DNA of 64,000 bases from DATLGB01 sp963724135 (GTDB lineage: Bacteria > Actinomycetota > Thermoleophilia > Solirubrobacterales > Solirubrobacteraceae). The notes below the pieces were generated by a model that worked only from the letters and a program-made list of their open reading frames with translations, had not been told where the DNA came from and did no database searches. The DNA is taken from NCBI GenBank assembly GCA_963724135.1, contig CAVRTA010000006.1, positions 930,001-994,000 on the forward strand, given 5' to 3'. How positions within the stretch are numbered: the first letter of the stretch is position 1; every line of letters begins with the position of its first letter. Made by a program: the position numbers and the translations under genes. Positions 53,966 through 62,968 of the stretch are shown in pieces.

Positions 53966-56643
53966 CGATGCCCGCGTACCTTGACCACCTGATGGTAGGT
54001 CCCGCGGTTCTGCCACGGAAACGGCGGAGTGTCGACGGCGCCGGCGGTGTTGGGCTCGATCTGGTCGCAGGCGCCCTGGCCGGTCTCGCACGTGGCCGGG
54101 ACGCGCCAGGCCGACGGGTCGTTCCCGCGCTTGGCCGTCTGGTCAGCGATCGCCGCGTCGAGCGCCGTCAGCAGCACGGTGCGACAGGCGGCGCGGTCGC
54201 GCCCGCAGTACAACCGCGAGTAGCGGCCGCGCACGCGCCGGCCGAGCACCGCGCGCAGGTCCTTCTGGACGTGCGTCGCCCAGTCCCAGCCGAAGCCCCC
54301 GAGCCCGAGCACCTCGTCCTCCACTCGGTCGAAGAGGTCCTTGCCCAGGTCGTCCTCGAAGATGCCGCGCACGAGCCGCGGCCACCACGCGTCCATCAGC
54401 GCGACCGCCGCGCTGTGGTCGTAGGCGTTGTCGCCGTTGGCGTCGAGGCGCTGGCCACCCGAGCGGCGCCAGGCCCGCAGCCGGGCGATGTGGGGTTCGT
54501 TGGCCGCCGTGGGGTTGCGCACGACGCGCAGCAGCCACGGCAGCAGCGCCGACGCGCGCAGGTCGGTAGTGGCTGCGGTGTTGGCGGCACGCGCGAGCGC
54601 CGCGAAGTCCACCTTGCCGCCGCCCCGGCGCTTCTCCGCCAGCAGGCGGTCCCGCAGGATCCCGGCGCGGTGGACCGGGCCGTCGGACCACTCGCGCGGC
54701 CCCTTGCGCCAGCCGCGGGCCTCCTTGTTGTTCCACGAGATGATGAACCCGTCGCGCGGGTCGAGCGCGGTCGGCCGCCGGCGGTCGGGCAGCTTGCGGA
54801 AGGTGTAGGTCTCCGGGTCGAACCCGCGCCAGTCGGCGCGCCCGTCGCCCCAGAACGGCAGGTCGACATCCGAATGGCGCGCGTGCAGCGGGTAGTTGCC
54901 CGACTGCTGGAACGTGACGCTGCGGTCGTCGTTGTAGAACCAGTTCTCGGTCCCGGGGAAGACGCTGAACGCGCGCCGGAACTCGCGGGCGTTGCGCACG
55001 CGGTTCTCGGCGATGCGCATGAACGGCACCAGCGCGTCGAGCTCGTGGAAGTTGACGCCCTTGGCCTTCGTCAGCGCGACCGGAGCGCCGCCGACCGTCG
55101 CCGTCGCGAAGACGGGCCCGTGCACCGAGCGCAGCGTTCGATGGGTGATCGTCTGCGGCGGCGTCGGGTCGATCGGCGACACCGGCGTCGTCACCGACTG
55201 GTCGCGCGAGACGAACGGGATGCACTCGCCCTTGTAGAGGTAGTGCATGCTCGTGCGGCTCGGCGTCGCCCCGTTGGGCTCGCACAGCTTCTCCACGAAC
55301 GTGTCCTGGTTGTCCCCGTTGGCGCTCGTCCCGCTCCAGGAGAAGTCGATGCCGTGCCCGATCAGCGGGTAGGGGCTCGCGCCGGGGAACGTGACGCCCC
55401 ACGAGTCGATGCCGCCGCCGTGCAGCTCGAGCTCGGCGAAGATCTGCGGCGAGTAGTAGTCGACCTGCGGGCCCGTCGCGGCCAGCGGCGTGCCGTCGGC
55501 CGACAGCTTCGCCGTCACCAGCACGGCGTTCGAGGCGTGGTGGGGTATCCGCGACTTGAGGTCCTGCACGGCTCGCACCCATGCCGGCAGGCGAGCGCGG
55601 ATGGCCGCCTGCTCCTCCGCCCCCGGGGTGGGTGGGGGTGAAATCTGCGGGTTGCGGCGCTGGATCGACCCGGCGTCGGGGATCGCGTTGAGAGCGCGGC
55701 GCACGCGGCCGGTGCGGTCGGAGTCGAATCGGCGCTTGGCGACGACGAGCGCCTCCGGGTCCTCGGCCTCGCGCAGGTCGCGGAACGGCCCGCGCCAGCG
55801 CCTGCCGAAGCGCTGACGGAACGCCTGCCGTAGCCCGGCGTTGACCTCCTCGCCGCCGTTGGAGACCGTGAACTGCGTGACGAGCAGGACGGCCATGGCG
55901 GCGGTGTCGGACACCGTCCACGGCTCCGGCATCGCACCCAGCGCCGCGTACTCCGCCGGCATCTGCGTCGGGTCGGCGCGCACCTCGTCGATGCGCTGGT
56001 TGATGCCGGCGATGTAGTCGAGGATGTCCTGGCGTCCGCGTGCTCCCTCCGCACCGAACCGCTGGGGCAGCGCGTCGAACTGCTTGGTGAGCTCGGCGTC
56101 GGAGAAGTCCTGGTCGGTGAGCTGCTCGGCGTCCCCGCCCGCCGCGCCCGCGCCGGTCAGCCCGGCGAGCGTGCCCTTGGCCGTGCGGCGCAGCGCGTCC
56201 ATCAGGAACAGCCGCTCCTGCGCGGTGGCGTACCCGGCGCCGAACATGACGTCCGCGCGCGTCTGCCCGTACACGTGGGCCATCCCGAACGCGGCGTCGC
56301 GGAAGATCTGCACGCCCGGCCGCGGCGTGCTCACCGACTCGACGCCCCCGGGCATCGACCCGAAGGTGGCGTCCTTGTAGTAGCGCGGGATGTCGGCTTC
56401 GGTCAGCGACGAGGCGCGCGGCATGACGCCGGCGTACAGCGGCTGCTGATCGGTGAAGTGCGGCGGCATCGTGCCGAGCTGGTAGGCCGCGAGGGCGGTG
56501 GCCGTGACCGTCGAGCCCTCGCCCTGTGCGAGCACGGCGTAGAAGCCGCCGAGCTTGGGGACGTCGATCGGCGGCGGGGTCTGGGCGGCGGCCGCCGCGG
56601 GCGCGAGCGCCAGTGCGACGACGGCGAGCAACAGGCTCCTCAC
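53962..56643 (-). CDS. Penicillin-acylase-family Ntn hydrolase, secreted
   Basis: 893 residues with a signal peptide (RSLLLAVVALALAPAAAAAQ). The alpha chain has GFYAVLAQGEGSTVTATALA and AFGMAHVYGQTRADVMFGAGY. The predicted autocleavage site and nucleophile is Ser371 in HHASNAVLVTAKLSADGTPL. The beta chain shows WGVTFPGASPYPLIGHGID, RTLRSVHGPVFAT, and FHELDALVPFMRIAENRVRN. These enzymes cleave amide bonds, including beta-lactams and acyl-homoserine lactones; the native substrate is unknown. GTG 56643 gives a clean signal peptide. It is the upstream gene of a two-gene operon with DUF6174. Confidence 0.9.
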   Translation of the reverse strand: MRSLLLAVVALALAPAAAAAQTPPPIDVPKLGGFYAVLAQGEGSTVTATALAAYQLGTMPPHFTDQQPLYAGVMPRASSLTEADIPRYYKDATFGSMPGGVESVSTPRPGVQIFRDAAFGMAHVYGQTRADVMFGAGYATAQERLFLMDALRRTAKGTLAGLTGAGAAGGDAEQLTDQDFSDAELTKQFDALPQRFGAEGARGRQDILDYIAGINQRIDEVRADPTQMPAEYAALGAMPEPWTVSDTAAMAVLLVTQFTVSNGGEEVNAGLRQAFRQRFGRRWRGPFRDLREAEDPEALVVAKRRFDSDRTGRVRRALNAIPDAGSIQRRNPQISPPPTPGAEEQAAIRARLPAWVRAVQDLKSRIPHHASNAVLVTAKLSADGTPLAATGPQVDYYSPQIFAELELHGGGIDSWGVTFPGASPYPLIGHGIDFSWSGTSANGDNQDTFVEKLCEPNGATPSRTSMHYLYKGECIPFVSRDQSVTTPVSPIDPTPPQTITHRTLRSVHGPVFATATVGGAPVALTKAKGVNFHELDALVPFMRIAENRVRNAREFRRAFSVFPGTENWFYNDDRSVTFQQSGNYPLHARHSDVDLPFWGDGRADWRGFDPETYTFRKLPDRRRPTALDPRDGFIISWNNKEARGWRKGPREWSDGPVHRAGILRDRLLAEKRRGGGKVDFAALARAANTAATTDLRASALLPWLLRVVRNPTAANEPHIARLRAWRRSGGQRLDANGDNAYDHSAAVALMDAWWPRLVRGIFEDDLGKDLFDRVEDEVLGLGGFGWDWATHVQKDLRAVLGRRVRGRYSRLYCGRDRAACRTVLLTALDAAIADQTAKRGNDPSAWRVPATCETGQGACDQIEPNTAGAVDTPPFPWQNRGTYHQVVKVRGHR

Positions 56644-56789
56644 GCTTCGGATGGTGCCACGTCGCGCGCTGCGCGGGCGCCAGCCAACCGCATCGGTGAG
56701 GGCGCGCGTCCGGCCGCGCCGTGAGCGATCACAGGGGTGTTGCCCCCTCCAATCGTGCCCGCGGCGCTCCGCTCTCCCTCCGTCGGCGC

Positions 56790-57662
56790 CTAGATGCGTC
56801 GGTCCAGAGAGAGGCGGCGCCGGAGCTCCCGCGGCAACCCATCCGCTCGCGTGCCGAGCGCCGCGGCGAGCGCTCGCGCCGCGTGCCAGCGCAGCGCGTC
56901 GCCGGTATCCGCCCCGTACGCGCGGTCCTTGCGCACCTCTGCGCGAATCGTCCCAGCGATGACGCGCGGGGATGCCGGCGCCGTCCAGCCGTAGACGTCG
57001 TGCAGGGCGCGGAACTCGTCGAACCAGCGGCGCAGGCGCTCGCCCGGCGCGTACTCGTGGCCGTGCACCACCGCGGCCGCGGGGACGTAGGCCTTCGCGA
57101 ACCCGGCGCGCAGCAGGTCGAGCCCGAGCTGCTGGTCCTCGGCGTAGGGGACGTCGCGAAACGGCACCGCGTTCCAGGCGCGCCGCGCCAGGCACATGTT
57201 CGCCGACGAGACGAAGGTCGGCCAACCGGGCATCGGCGGGTCGGGTAGGTCGGCCAGCCGGTACACGCGCGGCTCGCGCGCGAACCACTCGTCGTACTCG
57301 CGCCGCAGCGACGCCGGGGCGCCGGCGGGAGCGACGTAGGGGCCGTAGGTCAGCGCCTCGCCGGGCTCGAGCAGCGCCGCGAGCCATCCGTCGCCGGCGG
57401 GGACCGCGTCCTGGGTCAGGAACGCGACGCGGTCGCCCGTGGCCAGTTCCATCAGCCGGTTGCGCCCGCGGCCGTGGCCGAACTCGGCGCGCGCGATCAG
57501 GTGCACGTGCGCGCCGAAGCGCTCGGCGACCGCGCGGGTCGCGTCGGTCGACTCGGAGTCGAGCACGACGATCTCCGCGGGCGCCTGCGCCCGCACAGCG
57601 GCCAGGGTGCGCTCGAGCGCCTCGGCTCCGTTGAGGGTCGGGACCGCGACCGAGACGCTCAT
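56790..57662 (-). CDS. GT2 glycosyltransferase (rhamnosyltransferase-like)
   Basis: 290 residues. GT-A fold: SVAVPTLNGAEALERTLAAV, IVVLDSESTDATRAVAERFG, HGRGRNRLMELATGDRVAFL, TQDAVPAGDGW (metal/donor site) and AEDQQLGLDLLRAGFAKAYV. WFDEFRALHDVYGW in the C-terminal part is typical of rhamnosyltransferases. It is the last gene of the five-gene glycan operon; its ATG overlaps the DUF2142 gene stop. Confidence 0.9.
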   Translation of the reverse strand: MSVSVAVPTLNGAEALERTLAAVRAQAPAEIVVLDSESTDATRAVAERFGAHVHLIARAEFGHGRGRNRLMELATGDRVAFLTQDAVPAGDGWLAALLEPGEALTYGPYVAPAGAPASLRREYDEWFAREPRVYRLADLPDPPMPGWPTFVSSANMCLARRAWNAVPFRDVPYAEDQQLGLDLLRAGFAKAYVPAAAVVHGHEYAPGERLRRWFDEFRALHDVYGWTAPASPRVIAGTIRAEVRKDRAYGADTGDALRWHAARALAAALGTRADGLPRELRRRLSLDRRI

Positions 57663-59719
57663 GCGTAGTAGCGCGCGACGGTGAGGATCAGCGCCGACGC
57701 GGAGTGCAGGGCTGCGAGCGCGACCACCGCCACGGCCACGTGCTGCGCCCAGCGCCGGGCCCCGGACACCGCCACGGCGATGAGAGCGCCGTAGAGAGCG
57801 AGCAGCGGCAGCAGGTAGCGCGCCTGCGTGAACTCCGGTGCCCGCGCGGAGAACGCGTCGTACTGCTGGGTCCCGATCGCGGCAAGCAGGGCGACGAGCG
57901 CCAGCGCCCAGCACGCCAGCTCGCGCCAGCGCTCGCGCAGCCGGGCGCGCGCCTGAACGAGCGCTGCGGCCGCAAGGGCGAGCACCGCGTAGGCCACCCA
58001 CAGCGCGGCGCCGGTGACCCAGCGGGGGAACCCGTAGTCGAGCCACCCGAAGCGCCCGATGAACCCGTCGAACCAGATCGCGCGCAGCGGCAGATCGCCG
58101 GGGAAGCGGTCGTTCATGATCGGCAGGCGCGGCAGGTAGAGCTGCCAGATGTAGCCGAGCTCCGCGCGCAGACCCTCTGCCGCGGCGGCCACGCCGCCGG
58201 TGACGGCCGGCGAGCCGCCGGCGAAGTAGGCGTGGTCAAAAGCAGCGCCGCCGATCAGCGAGTAGGCGATCGCCGGCAGCAGCGCGACCGCCGCGCCGGC
58301 GCCAAGGAGCTTGAGGCCGTCGCGGTCGGCCCGCAGCGCAGCGAACGCCAGCGCCAGCAGGCCCGCGGGCACCAGGGCCAGGAACAGCGGCTTGGTCAGC
58401 GTGCCCGCGGCGATCGCGATGCCGAGCCAGACGACCGATCGCATGGTCGCCCCACGGCGGAGCACGACCGCGATCCCCCACAGCGTGCCGGCGGAGGCCG
58501 CGAACAGCGCGGCGTCGGGGTTGACGCCCGCGCTCACGAATCCGAACAGGGGCTGCAACGCCACCGCGAGGGCGCCCACGGTCCACAGCAGCGGCCGTCC
58601 GGGCAGCAGCTCGCGCAGGAAGCCGAACACGAGGAAGACCGTCAGCCCGGCCAGCAGCACGGAGGCCAGTCGCATCGGCAGCAGCTGCGTCAGCGGGCTC
58701 GCGGCACGCGTGGCGGCGTACACCGGCGCCACCGCCAGGTAGTACAGGGGCGGGTTGCCGCTTGCCGAGCTCGCGTCGCGCGTCACCCGCGAGCCGCCGC
58801 TGCGCTCCGCCGCTCGCAGCGCCGCCTCCTCGGCGGCGGTCCACGGCGGTCGCGACGTCCCCGGCCCGATCACGTCGAAGAACTGGGTCCCGGCCAGCAC
58901 GGCGTTGTGGCGCTCGGAGAACGCCGGGCCGGCGTCGTCGAGCGGCAGCTCCCCCGTCTCGACCACGGCCTGGACGTAGCCGTAGTGGGAGATCTCGTCC
59001 GGGACCATGAACGTCGGCGTGACCAGCGCCCAGGCCGCGCCGAGCGCAAGCGTCGTCACCACGATCCAGCGCGCGCGCTGCACCAGCAGCGCACGCACCG
59101 CGGCCGCGAATCCCGCCAGGGCGAGCGCGGCGGCGAGCAGGAGCGCCCAGCCGCCGAGCCAGTCGGCGCTGCCATGGCCGTACCGCTTCCCGATCGCGCC
59201 GGCGAGGTCGAGCAGCGAGGCGCGGCCGGCGGCGTACGAGACCAGTGACACCCGCCCGTCGCGCGGCTCGCCGTCCACCACGGCCCCCACTTGCTCGCGC
59301 GCCTCCTCGCCGCCGAAGGCGAGGCGCCCCGGCATCGCCGCCTCCACGCAGACGGTGGCGCCGGCGACGGGGCGCTCCAGCGCCGGCGTCATCGCGACGT
59401 CCACGACACCCTCGTCCCAGCCCGGCTCCAGCGTGCCGCGGGCCACGGTCCGGGCCCCGTCGCGCACACTGACCTCGAGGCGTCCGCTCCGGCGGCCGTA
59501 CGTGCCGATGGTCATGCGCAGCCGCGCGGTGTCCGCGAACCACGTCTCTCCGTGCTGGCACATGCCGGCGGCCGCGGGAGCGGTGACGACGTACTGCTGT
59601 GGCTCGACGTCGTTGGAACCGCTCAGCCGCGGCGCGGCATGCAGCAGCTGGGCGAGCGCGCCCGCGACGACGAACAGCGCGGCGAGCACGAGGCTCGCCA
59701 CGCGGCCGCCGCCGGTCAC
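57659..59719 (-). CDS. DUF2142 membrane protein (GT-C-like)
   Basis: 686 residues with about twelve helices. After one N-terminal helix come ~150 extracytoplasmic residues (VVTAPAAAGMCQHGETWFAD, RLEVSVRDGARTVARGTL, DGRVSLVSYAAGRAS). The multi-helix part has the DUF2142 landmarks FMVPDEISHYGYVQAVVETG, SGNPPLYYLAVAPVYA, ALQPLFGFVSAGVNPDAALF and EFTQARYLLPLLALYG. The Asp/Glu of PDEISHYGY after the first of these helices is in the place of a GT-C catalytic site. It likely moves a sugar from a lipid carrier. GTG 59719 overlaps the upstream gene stop. Confidence 0.88.
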   Translation of the reverse strand: MTGGGRVASLVLAALFVVAGALAQLLHAAPRLSGSNDVEPQQYVVTAPAAAGMCQHGETWFADTARLRMTIGTYGRRSGRLEVSVRDGARTVARGTLEPGWDEGVVDVAMTPALERPVAGATVCVEAAMPGRLAFGGEEAREQVGAVVDGEPRDGRVSLVSYAAGRASLLDLAGAIGKRYGHGSADWLGGWALLLAAALALAGFAAAVRALLVQRARWIVVTTLALGAAWALVTPTFMVPDEISHYGYVQAVVETGELPLDDAGPAFSERHNAVLAGTQFFDVIGPGTSRPPWTAAEEAALRAAERSGGSRVTRDASSASGNPPLYYLAVAPVYAATRAASPLTQLLPMRLASVLLAGLTVFLVFGFLRELLPGRPLLWTVGALAVALQPLFGFVSAGVNPDAALFAASAGTLWGIAVVLRRGATMRSVVWLGIAIAAGTLTKPLFLALVPAGLLALAFAALRADRDGLKLLGAGAAVALLPAIAYSLIGGAAFDHAYFAGGSPAVTGGVAAAAEGLRAELGYIWQLYLPRLPIMNDRFPGDLPLRAIWFDGFIGRFGWLDYGFPRWVTGAALWVAYAVLALAAAALVQARARLRERWRELACWALALVALLAAIGTQQYDAFSARAPEFTQARYLLPLLALYGALIAVAVSGARRWAQHVAVAVVALAALHSASALILTVARYYA

Positions 59720-60891
59720 TTCTCGCGGCGCAGGCCGAGGATGCTGAGCAGGAAGGAGCTGAAGAAGACCTGCAGCCCGACGATCACCAGCGCCGCCGCA
59801 AGCACGGCGAGCCGTTCCTCGGAGAGCTGCCCGAAGCCGCGGTCGATCCACGTGATCGCGATGACCGCGCCGAGCACGAGGCCGACGAGCAGGATCGCGC
59901 CCCCGGCCAAAAGCCCGTGCTCGAGCCGGAAGCGTCCGCGCATGCGGTCGAACCAGGGGTCGCGCTCACCGAGGAAGTAGGAGCCGTAGGCGTGGGCGCA
60001 CAGCCCGAGCGCCACGACCTGTACCCCGACGATCATCAGCAGAGCGCCCGCGACCATCGTGTGCAGGTCCCACTGGCGGCCGAACACGTCGATCTGAAGG
60101 ATCACGGTCAGCGCCACCACCACACCGAGGGCGGCCATCACGACGCCGGGCACCATGAACAGGTGCGTGGGGCTGTGGACGAGCAGAAAGCGCAGGTGCC
60201 GCCAGCCGTCGCGGAAGCTCGACAGCTTCGACTCGCCGCCGCGCGGGTGGTACTCGATCGGGAACTCGGCGATCCGCAGCTTCTCCTTGGCGGCGCGGAT
60301 GACCATCTCCGAGGCGAACTCCATGCCGGTGGTGCGCAGGTCGAGGATCGGCAGGATGTCGCGGCGGAAGCCACGCATGCCGCAGTGCGCGTCCGAGACC
60401 CCGGTCTTGAAGAAGACGTTGAGGATGCCGGTGAGGACGGGGTTGCCGACGTAGCGGTGCAGCCACGGCATCGCGCCTGGGTGAATGTTGTCCATGCGGT
60501 CGCCCATCACGAGCTGGGCGCCCTTGTCGAGCTCGGCCACGAACCGCGGGATCTCCGCGAAGTCGTACGTGAGGTCGGCGTCGGCCATGACGATGTACTC
60601 GCCGCGTGCCGCGGCGAAGCCCGCCAGGTACGCGCTGCCGTAGCCGGGGCGCTCCTCGAGCACGACGTGCGCGCCGGCGCGGGTCGCCAGCTCGCCCGAC
60701 CCGTCGGTGGAGTTGTTGTCGCAGACGACGACCTCGCCGTCGATCCCCGCGCCGTGCATCGCGTCGCGGGCGCGCGTGACGCACTCCGCGATGTTCTCCG
60801 CCTCGTTGAGGCAGGGGATCACGACCGACACCTTCGGGTGTGGCGCGGAGGTCGGAGCGGACTGCTCCGCCGGGTGCTCGACGGTGCTCAC
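59716..60891 (-). CDS. GT2 polyprenyl-phosphate sugar transferase with C-terminal membrane helices
   Basis: 391 residues. GT-A domain: VSVVIPCLNEAENIAECVTR, VVVCDNNSTDGSGELATRAG, EYIVMADADLTYDFAEIPRF, GDRMDNIHPGAMPWLHRYVG, DAHCGMRGFRRDIL and FPIEYHPRGGESKLSSFRDG. These are the dolichyl-phosphate mannose/glucose synthase pattern. The last ~120 residues hold four hydrophobic helices (VPGVVMAALGVVVALTVIL and others). It could make the lipid-linked sugar used by the DUF2142 protein encoded next. The GTG at 60891 is the only fitting start after the upstream stop (10-bp gap). Confidence 0.93.
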   Translation of the reverse strand: MSTVEHPAEQSAPTSAPHPKVSVVIPCLNEAENIAECVTRARDAMHGAGIDGEVVVCDNNSTDGSGELATRAGAHVVLEERPGYGSAYLAGFAAARGEYIVMADADLTYDFAEIPRFVAELDKGAQLVMGDRMDNIHPGAMPWLHRYVGNPVLTGILNVFFKTGVSDAHCGMRGFRRDILPILDLRTTGMEFASEMVIRAAKEKLRIAEFPIEYHPRGGESKLSSFRDGWRHLRFLLVHSPTHLFMVPGVVMAALGVVVALTVILQIDVFGRQWDLHTMVAGALLMIVGVQVVALGLCAHAYGSYFLGERDPWFDRMRGRFRLEHGLLAGGAILLVGLVLGAVIAITWIDRGFGQLSEERLAVLAAALVIVGLQVFFSSFLLSILGLRREK

Positions 60892-60901
60892 GAGAGCGCA
60901 C

Positions 60902-62056
60902 TCACGATAGCCCTGCAAGCTGTGCGAGCAGGCCGTCGTAGCCCGCCGCCGTGCGCTCCCACGTCCACACGTCGCTGGCTTCTCGGCGCCCGGCAGCGGC
61001 GAGGCGCCGGGCCAGCTCGCCGTCCGCGAGCACGCGCGCGACCGCGGCACCGAAGGCCTGCGGGTCGCGCGCGGTGAGCAGACCGGTGCGACCGTCGTCG
61101 ACCGTCTCCGTGAAGCCCCCCTCGGCGACCGCCACCACCGGCGCCCCCGCCGCCATGCCCTCGAGCGTCACCAGCCCGAACGGCTCTCGCACCATGCCGC
61201 AAGCGACCACGGCAGCGGATCGGTAGCGCGCGACCAGCTCGGCGAACGGGAGCGCCTGGAGCAGCTCGAGCCGTACGCTCCGCCGCTGGGCCAGCCGGCG
61301 CAGCGGGTCCGCCAGCATCCCGCGGTCGCCGACGATGGTCAGCGGCGGCCGCGTGCCCGCCGGCACCGTGGCCAGCGCCTCGATGACGAAGTCGTGGCCC
61401 TTGAGTGGATGCAGCGCGCCGACCGACAGCACCCCGCTGCGCTCGACCTCGGGGAGGTCGAAGGCCGCGGCGTCGACGCCGAGCGGGACGACCTCCGCGT
61501 CGACGCCGTAGACGCGGCGCAGCTCGCCCGCGGAGTAGCGCGAATGGGTGACGACGCGATCGGCATGCGGGAGGTGACCCAGGTCGAGCGACCGGCGCAG
61601 TCGCTCGTAGGGGTCGAGGCCGGCGCCGACGAGCCGCTCGCGCAGCGACGGGCGCGGCCCGAACCGCGGCATCGGCTCGTGGGCCGCCCGCAGCGGCTCC
61701 GGCGCGTAGGCGAGCGTCGGGGTGCGCAGATGCGGCAGCACCTCGTGGCTCTGCACGTGCACGGAGGGAAACGCGAACACGACGTCGTGGCCGGCGGCGT
61801 CGACCTCGTCCGCCAGCTCGCGCCCGCGCTCGGGTAGCGCCCGCAGCGCGCGCAGGCGGCCGATCCGCCCGGCCGGCTCCGGCAGCGGGAACCGGTTCAC
61901 CGTCACGCGATCGGGCAGGGAGATCAGCGGGTTCTCGGTCTCCGGCATGCGCGTGTAGACGGTGATGTCGTGCCCGGGCCGGCGCGCGATCCACTCCGCC
62001 AGGACGCGCGGCGCGCCGCCCGCGGCGGGCAGGTGATGGACGACGCCGACGTTCAC
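60902..62056 (-). CDS. GT4 glycosyltransferase
   Basis: 384 residues, GT-B fold. NVGVVHHLPAAGGAPRVLAE is the N-terminal acceptor loop with GGA; HVQSHEVLPHLRTPTLAYAP and ADRVVTHSRYSAGELRRVYG follow; the donor part has VPLGVDAAAFDLP, VGALHPLKGHDFVIEALATV and CGMVREPFGLVTLEGMAAGA (EX7E). The GTG start overlaps the stop of the upstream GT2 gene. Transfers a nucleotide sugar in the cytoplasm, part of the five-gene operon. Confidence 0.93.
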   Translation of the reverse strand: MNVGVVHHLPAAGGAPRVLAEWIARRPGHDITVYTRMPETENPLISLPDRVTVNRFPLPEPAGRIGRLRALRALPERGRELADEVDAAGHDVVFAFPSVHVQSHEVLPHLRTPTLAYAPEPLRAAHEPMPRFGPRPSLRERLVGAGLDPYERLRRSLDLGHLPHADRVVTHSRYSAGELRRVYGVDAEVVPLGVDAAAFDLPEVERSGVLSVGALHPLKGHDFVIEALATVPAGTRPPLTIVGDRGMLADPLRRLAQRRSVRLELLQALPFAELVARYRSAAVVACGMVREPFGLVTLEGMAAGAPVVAVAEGGFTETVDDGRTGLLTARDPQAFGAAVARVLADGELARRLAAAGRREASDVWTWERTAAGYDGLLAQLAGLS

Positions 62057-62952
62057 CGCCGGCGCCACAGCTCGTCGTAGGCCCGCGCCCGCGCCCCGCC
62101 GGTGCGGCGGTCGGGCGGCAGGAGCCACTCGGCCCGCGCGGCCACGCGCGAAGCCAGCAGGGACCCGTCGATCGCCGCGCGGATCAGCAGGTCCGGAGTG
62201 CCGCGGCGGCGCAGGTAGCGCCGCATCGAGGCCAGGAAGTGCGGCGAGGGCACCAGCGCTGCCTCGCCGCCGCCGCGCACGGCGTGGACGACCTCGGCGG
62301 ACGGCACGACCTCCACGGCGAAGCCGGCGGCGCGCACGCGCTGCTGCCACTCGGTCTCCTCGAGGTAGAGGAAGAAGCCCTCGTCCAGTGGCCCCGCGGC
62401 CGCGTAGGCGACCCGGCGCAGCGCCAGCGCGGCGCCGGTCACGTGTGCCACCCCGAGCCCGTCGCGCCAGCGCGCCGGCGGCACGCGATACGGATCCAGG
62501 GCCGGCACCGCCATCGCCAGGTATCCCAGCGGCAGGCACAGGTCGAGCGTCAGCATCCCCAGTCCCGGGAAGCGGCGGTAGGCGCTCGGCTGCGGCGTGC
62601 CGTCGGGGTAGACCAGCCGCGGCGCGGCCACACCGGCGGCGGGCCGGCGCTCCAGATGTGCGGCCAGCGTGCGCAGCGCGCCCGGACGCGGCTCGGTGTC
62701 CGGGTTCAGCACGACCGCGAACGGCGCGGCGGTGGCCGCCATCCCGGCGTTGACCCCGGCGGCGAAGCCGTCGTTGACGGGCCGGTCGAGCACCTCGATC
62801 CCCGCGCCGCGGATGCGCGCGACGGAGTCGTCCGGTGACGCGTTGTCGACGACGAGGACCTCGGCGGGCTCATCGCGGCGCGCCGCCTCGACGCAGCGGA
62901 TCGTCAGCTCCGGCGTCCCGTGGTTGACCACGACGACGGCGAAGTCGGTCAT
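62053..62952 (-). CDS. GT2 glycosyltransferase (WbbL-like)
   Basis: 299 residues. GT-A motifs: FAVVVVNHGTPELTIRCVEA, VLVVDNASPDDSVARIR, NDGFAAGVNAGMAATAAPFA, VVLNPDTEPRPGALRTLAAH, HVTGAALALRRVAYA and FFLYLEETEWQQRVRAAGF. This is the rhamnosyltransferase WbbL pattern, a GT2 that adds rhamnose to a lipid-linked acceptor in actinobacterial walls. First gene of the operon; ATG 62952 is 10 nt after TAGAGT, which sits on the partner's start codon. Confidence 0.93.
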   Translation of the reverse strand: MTDFAVVVVNHGTPELTIRCVEAARRDEPAEVLVVDNASPDDSVARIRGAGIEVLDRPVNDGFAAGVNAGMAATAAPFAVVLNPDTEPRPGALRTLAAHLERRPAAGVAAPRLVYPDGTPQPSAYRRFPGLGMLTLDLCLPLGYLAMAVPALDPYRVPPARWRDGLGVAHVTGAALALRRVAYAAAGPLDEGFFLYLEETEWQQRVRAAGFAVEVVPSAEVVHAVRGGGEAALVPSPHFLASMRRYLRRRGTPDLLIRAAIDGSLLASRVAARAEWLLPPDRRTGGARARAYDELWRRR

Positions 62953-62968
62953 AGGCTCGGCGACTCTA
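62952..62968. promoter_or_regulatory. Interlocked divergent leaderless promoters (GT2 operon / methyltransferase)
   Basis: Plus TAGGCT (62952-62957) overlaps the minus-strand start codon by its first base and is 10 nt before ATG 62968. Minus TAGAGT (62968-62963) overlaps that ATG and is 10 nt before ATG 62952. Start codons are 15 bp apart, leaving no room for leaders. Confidence 0.65.
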
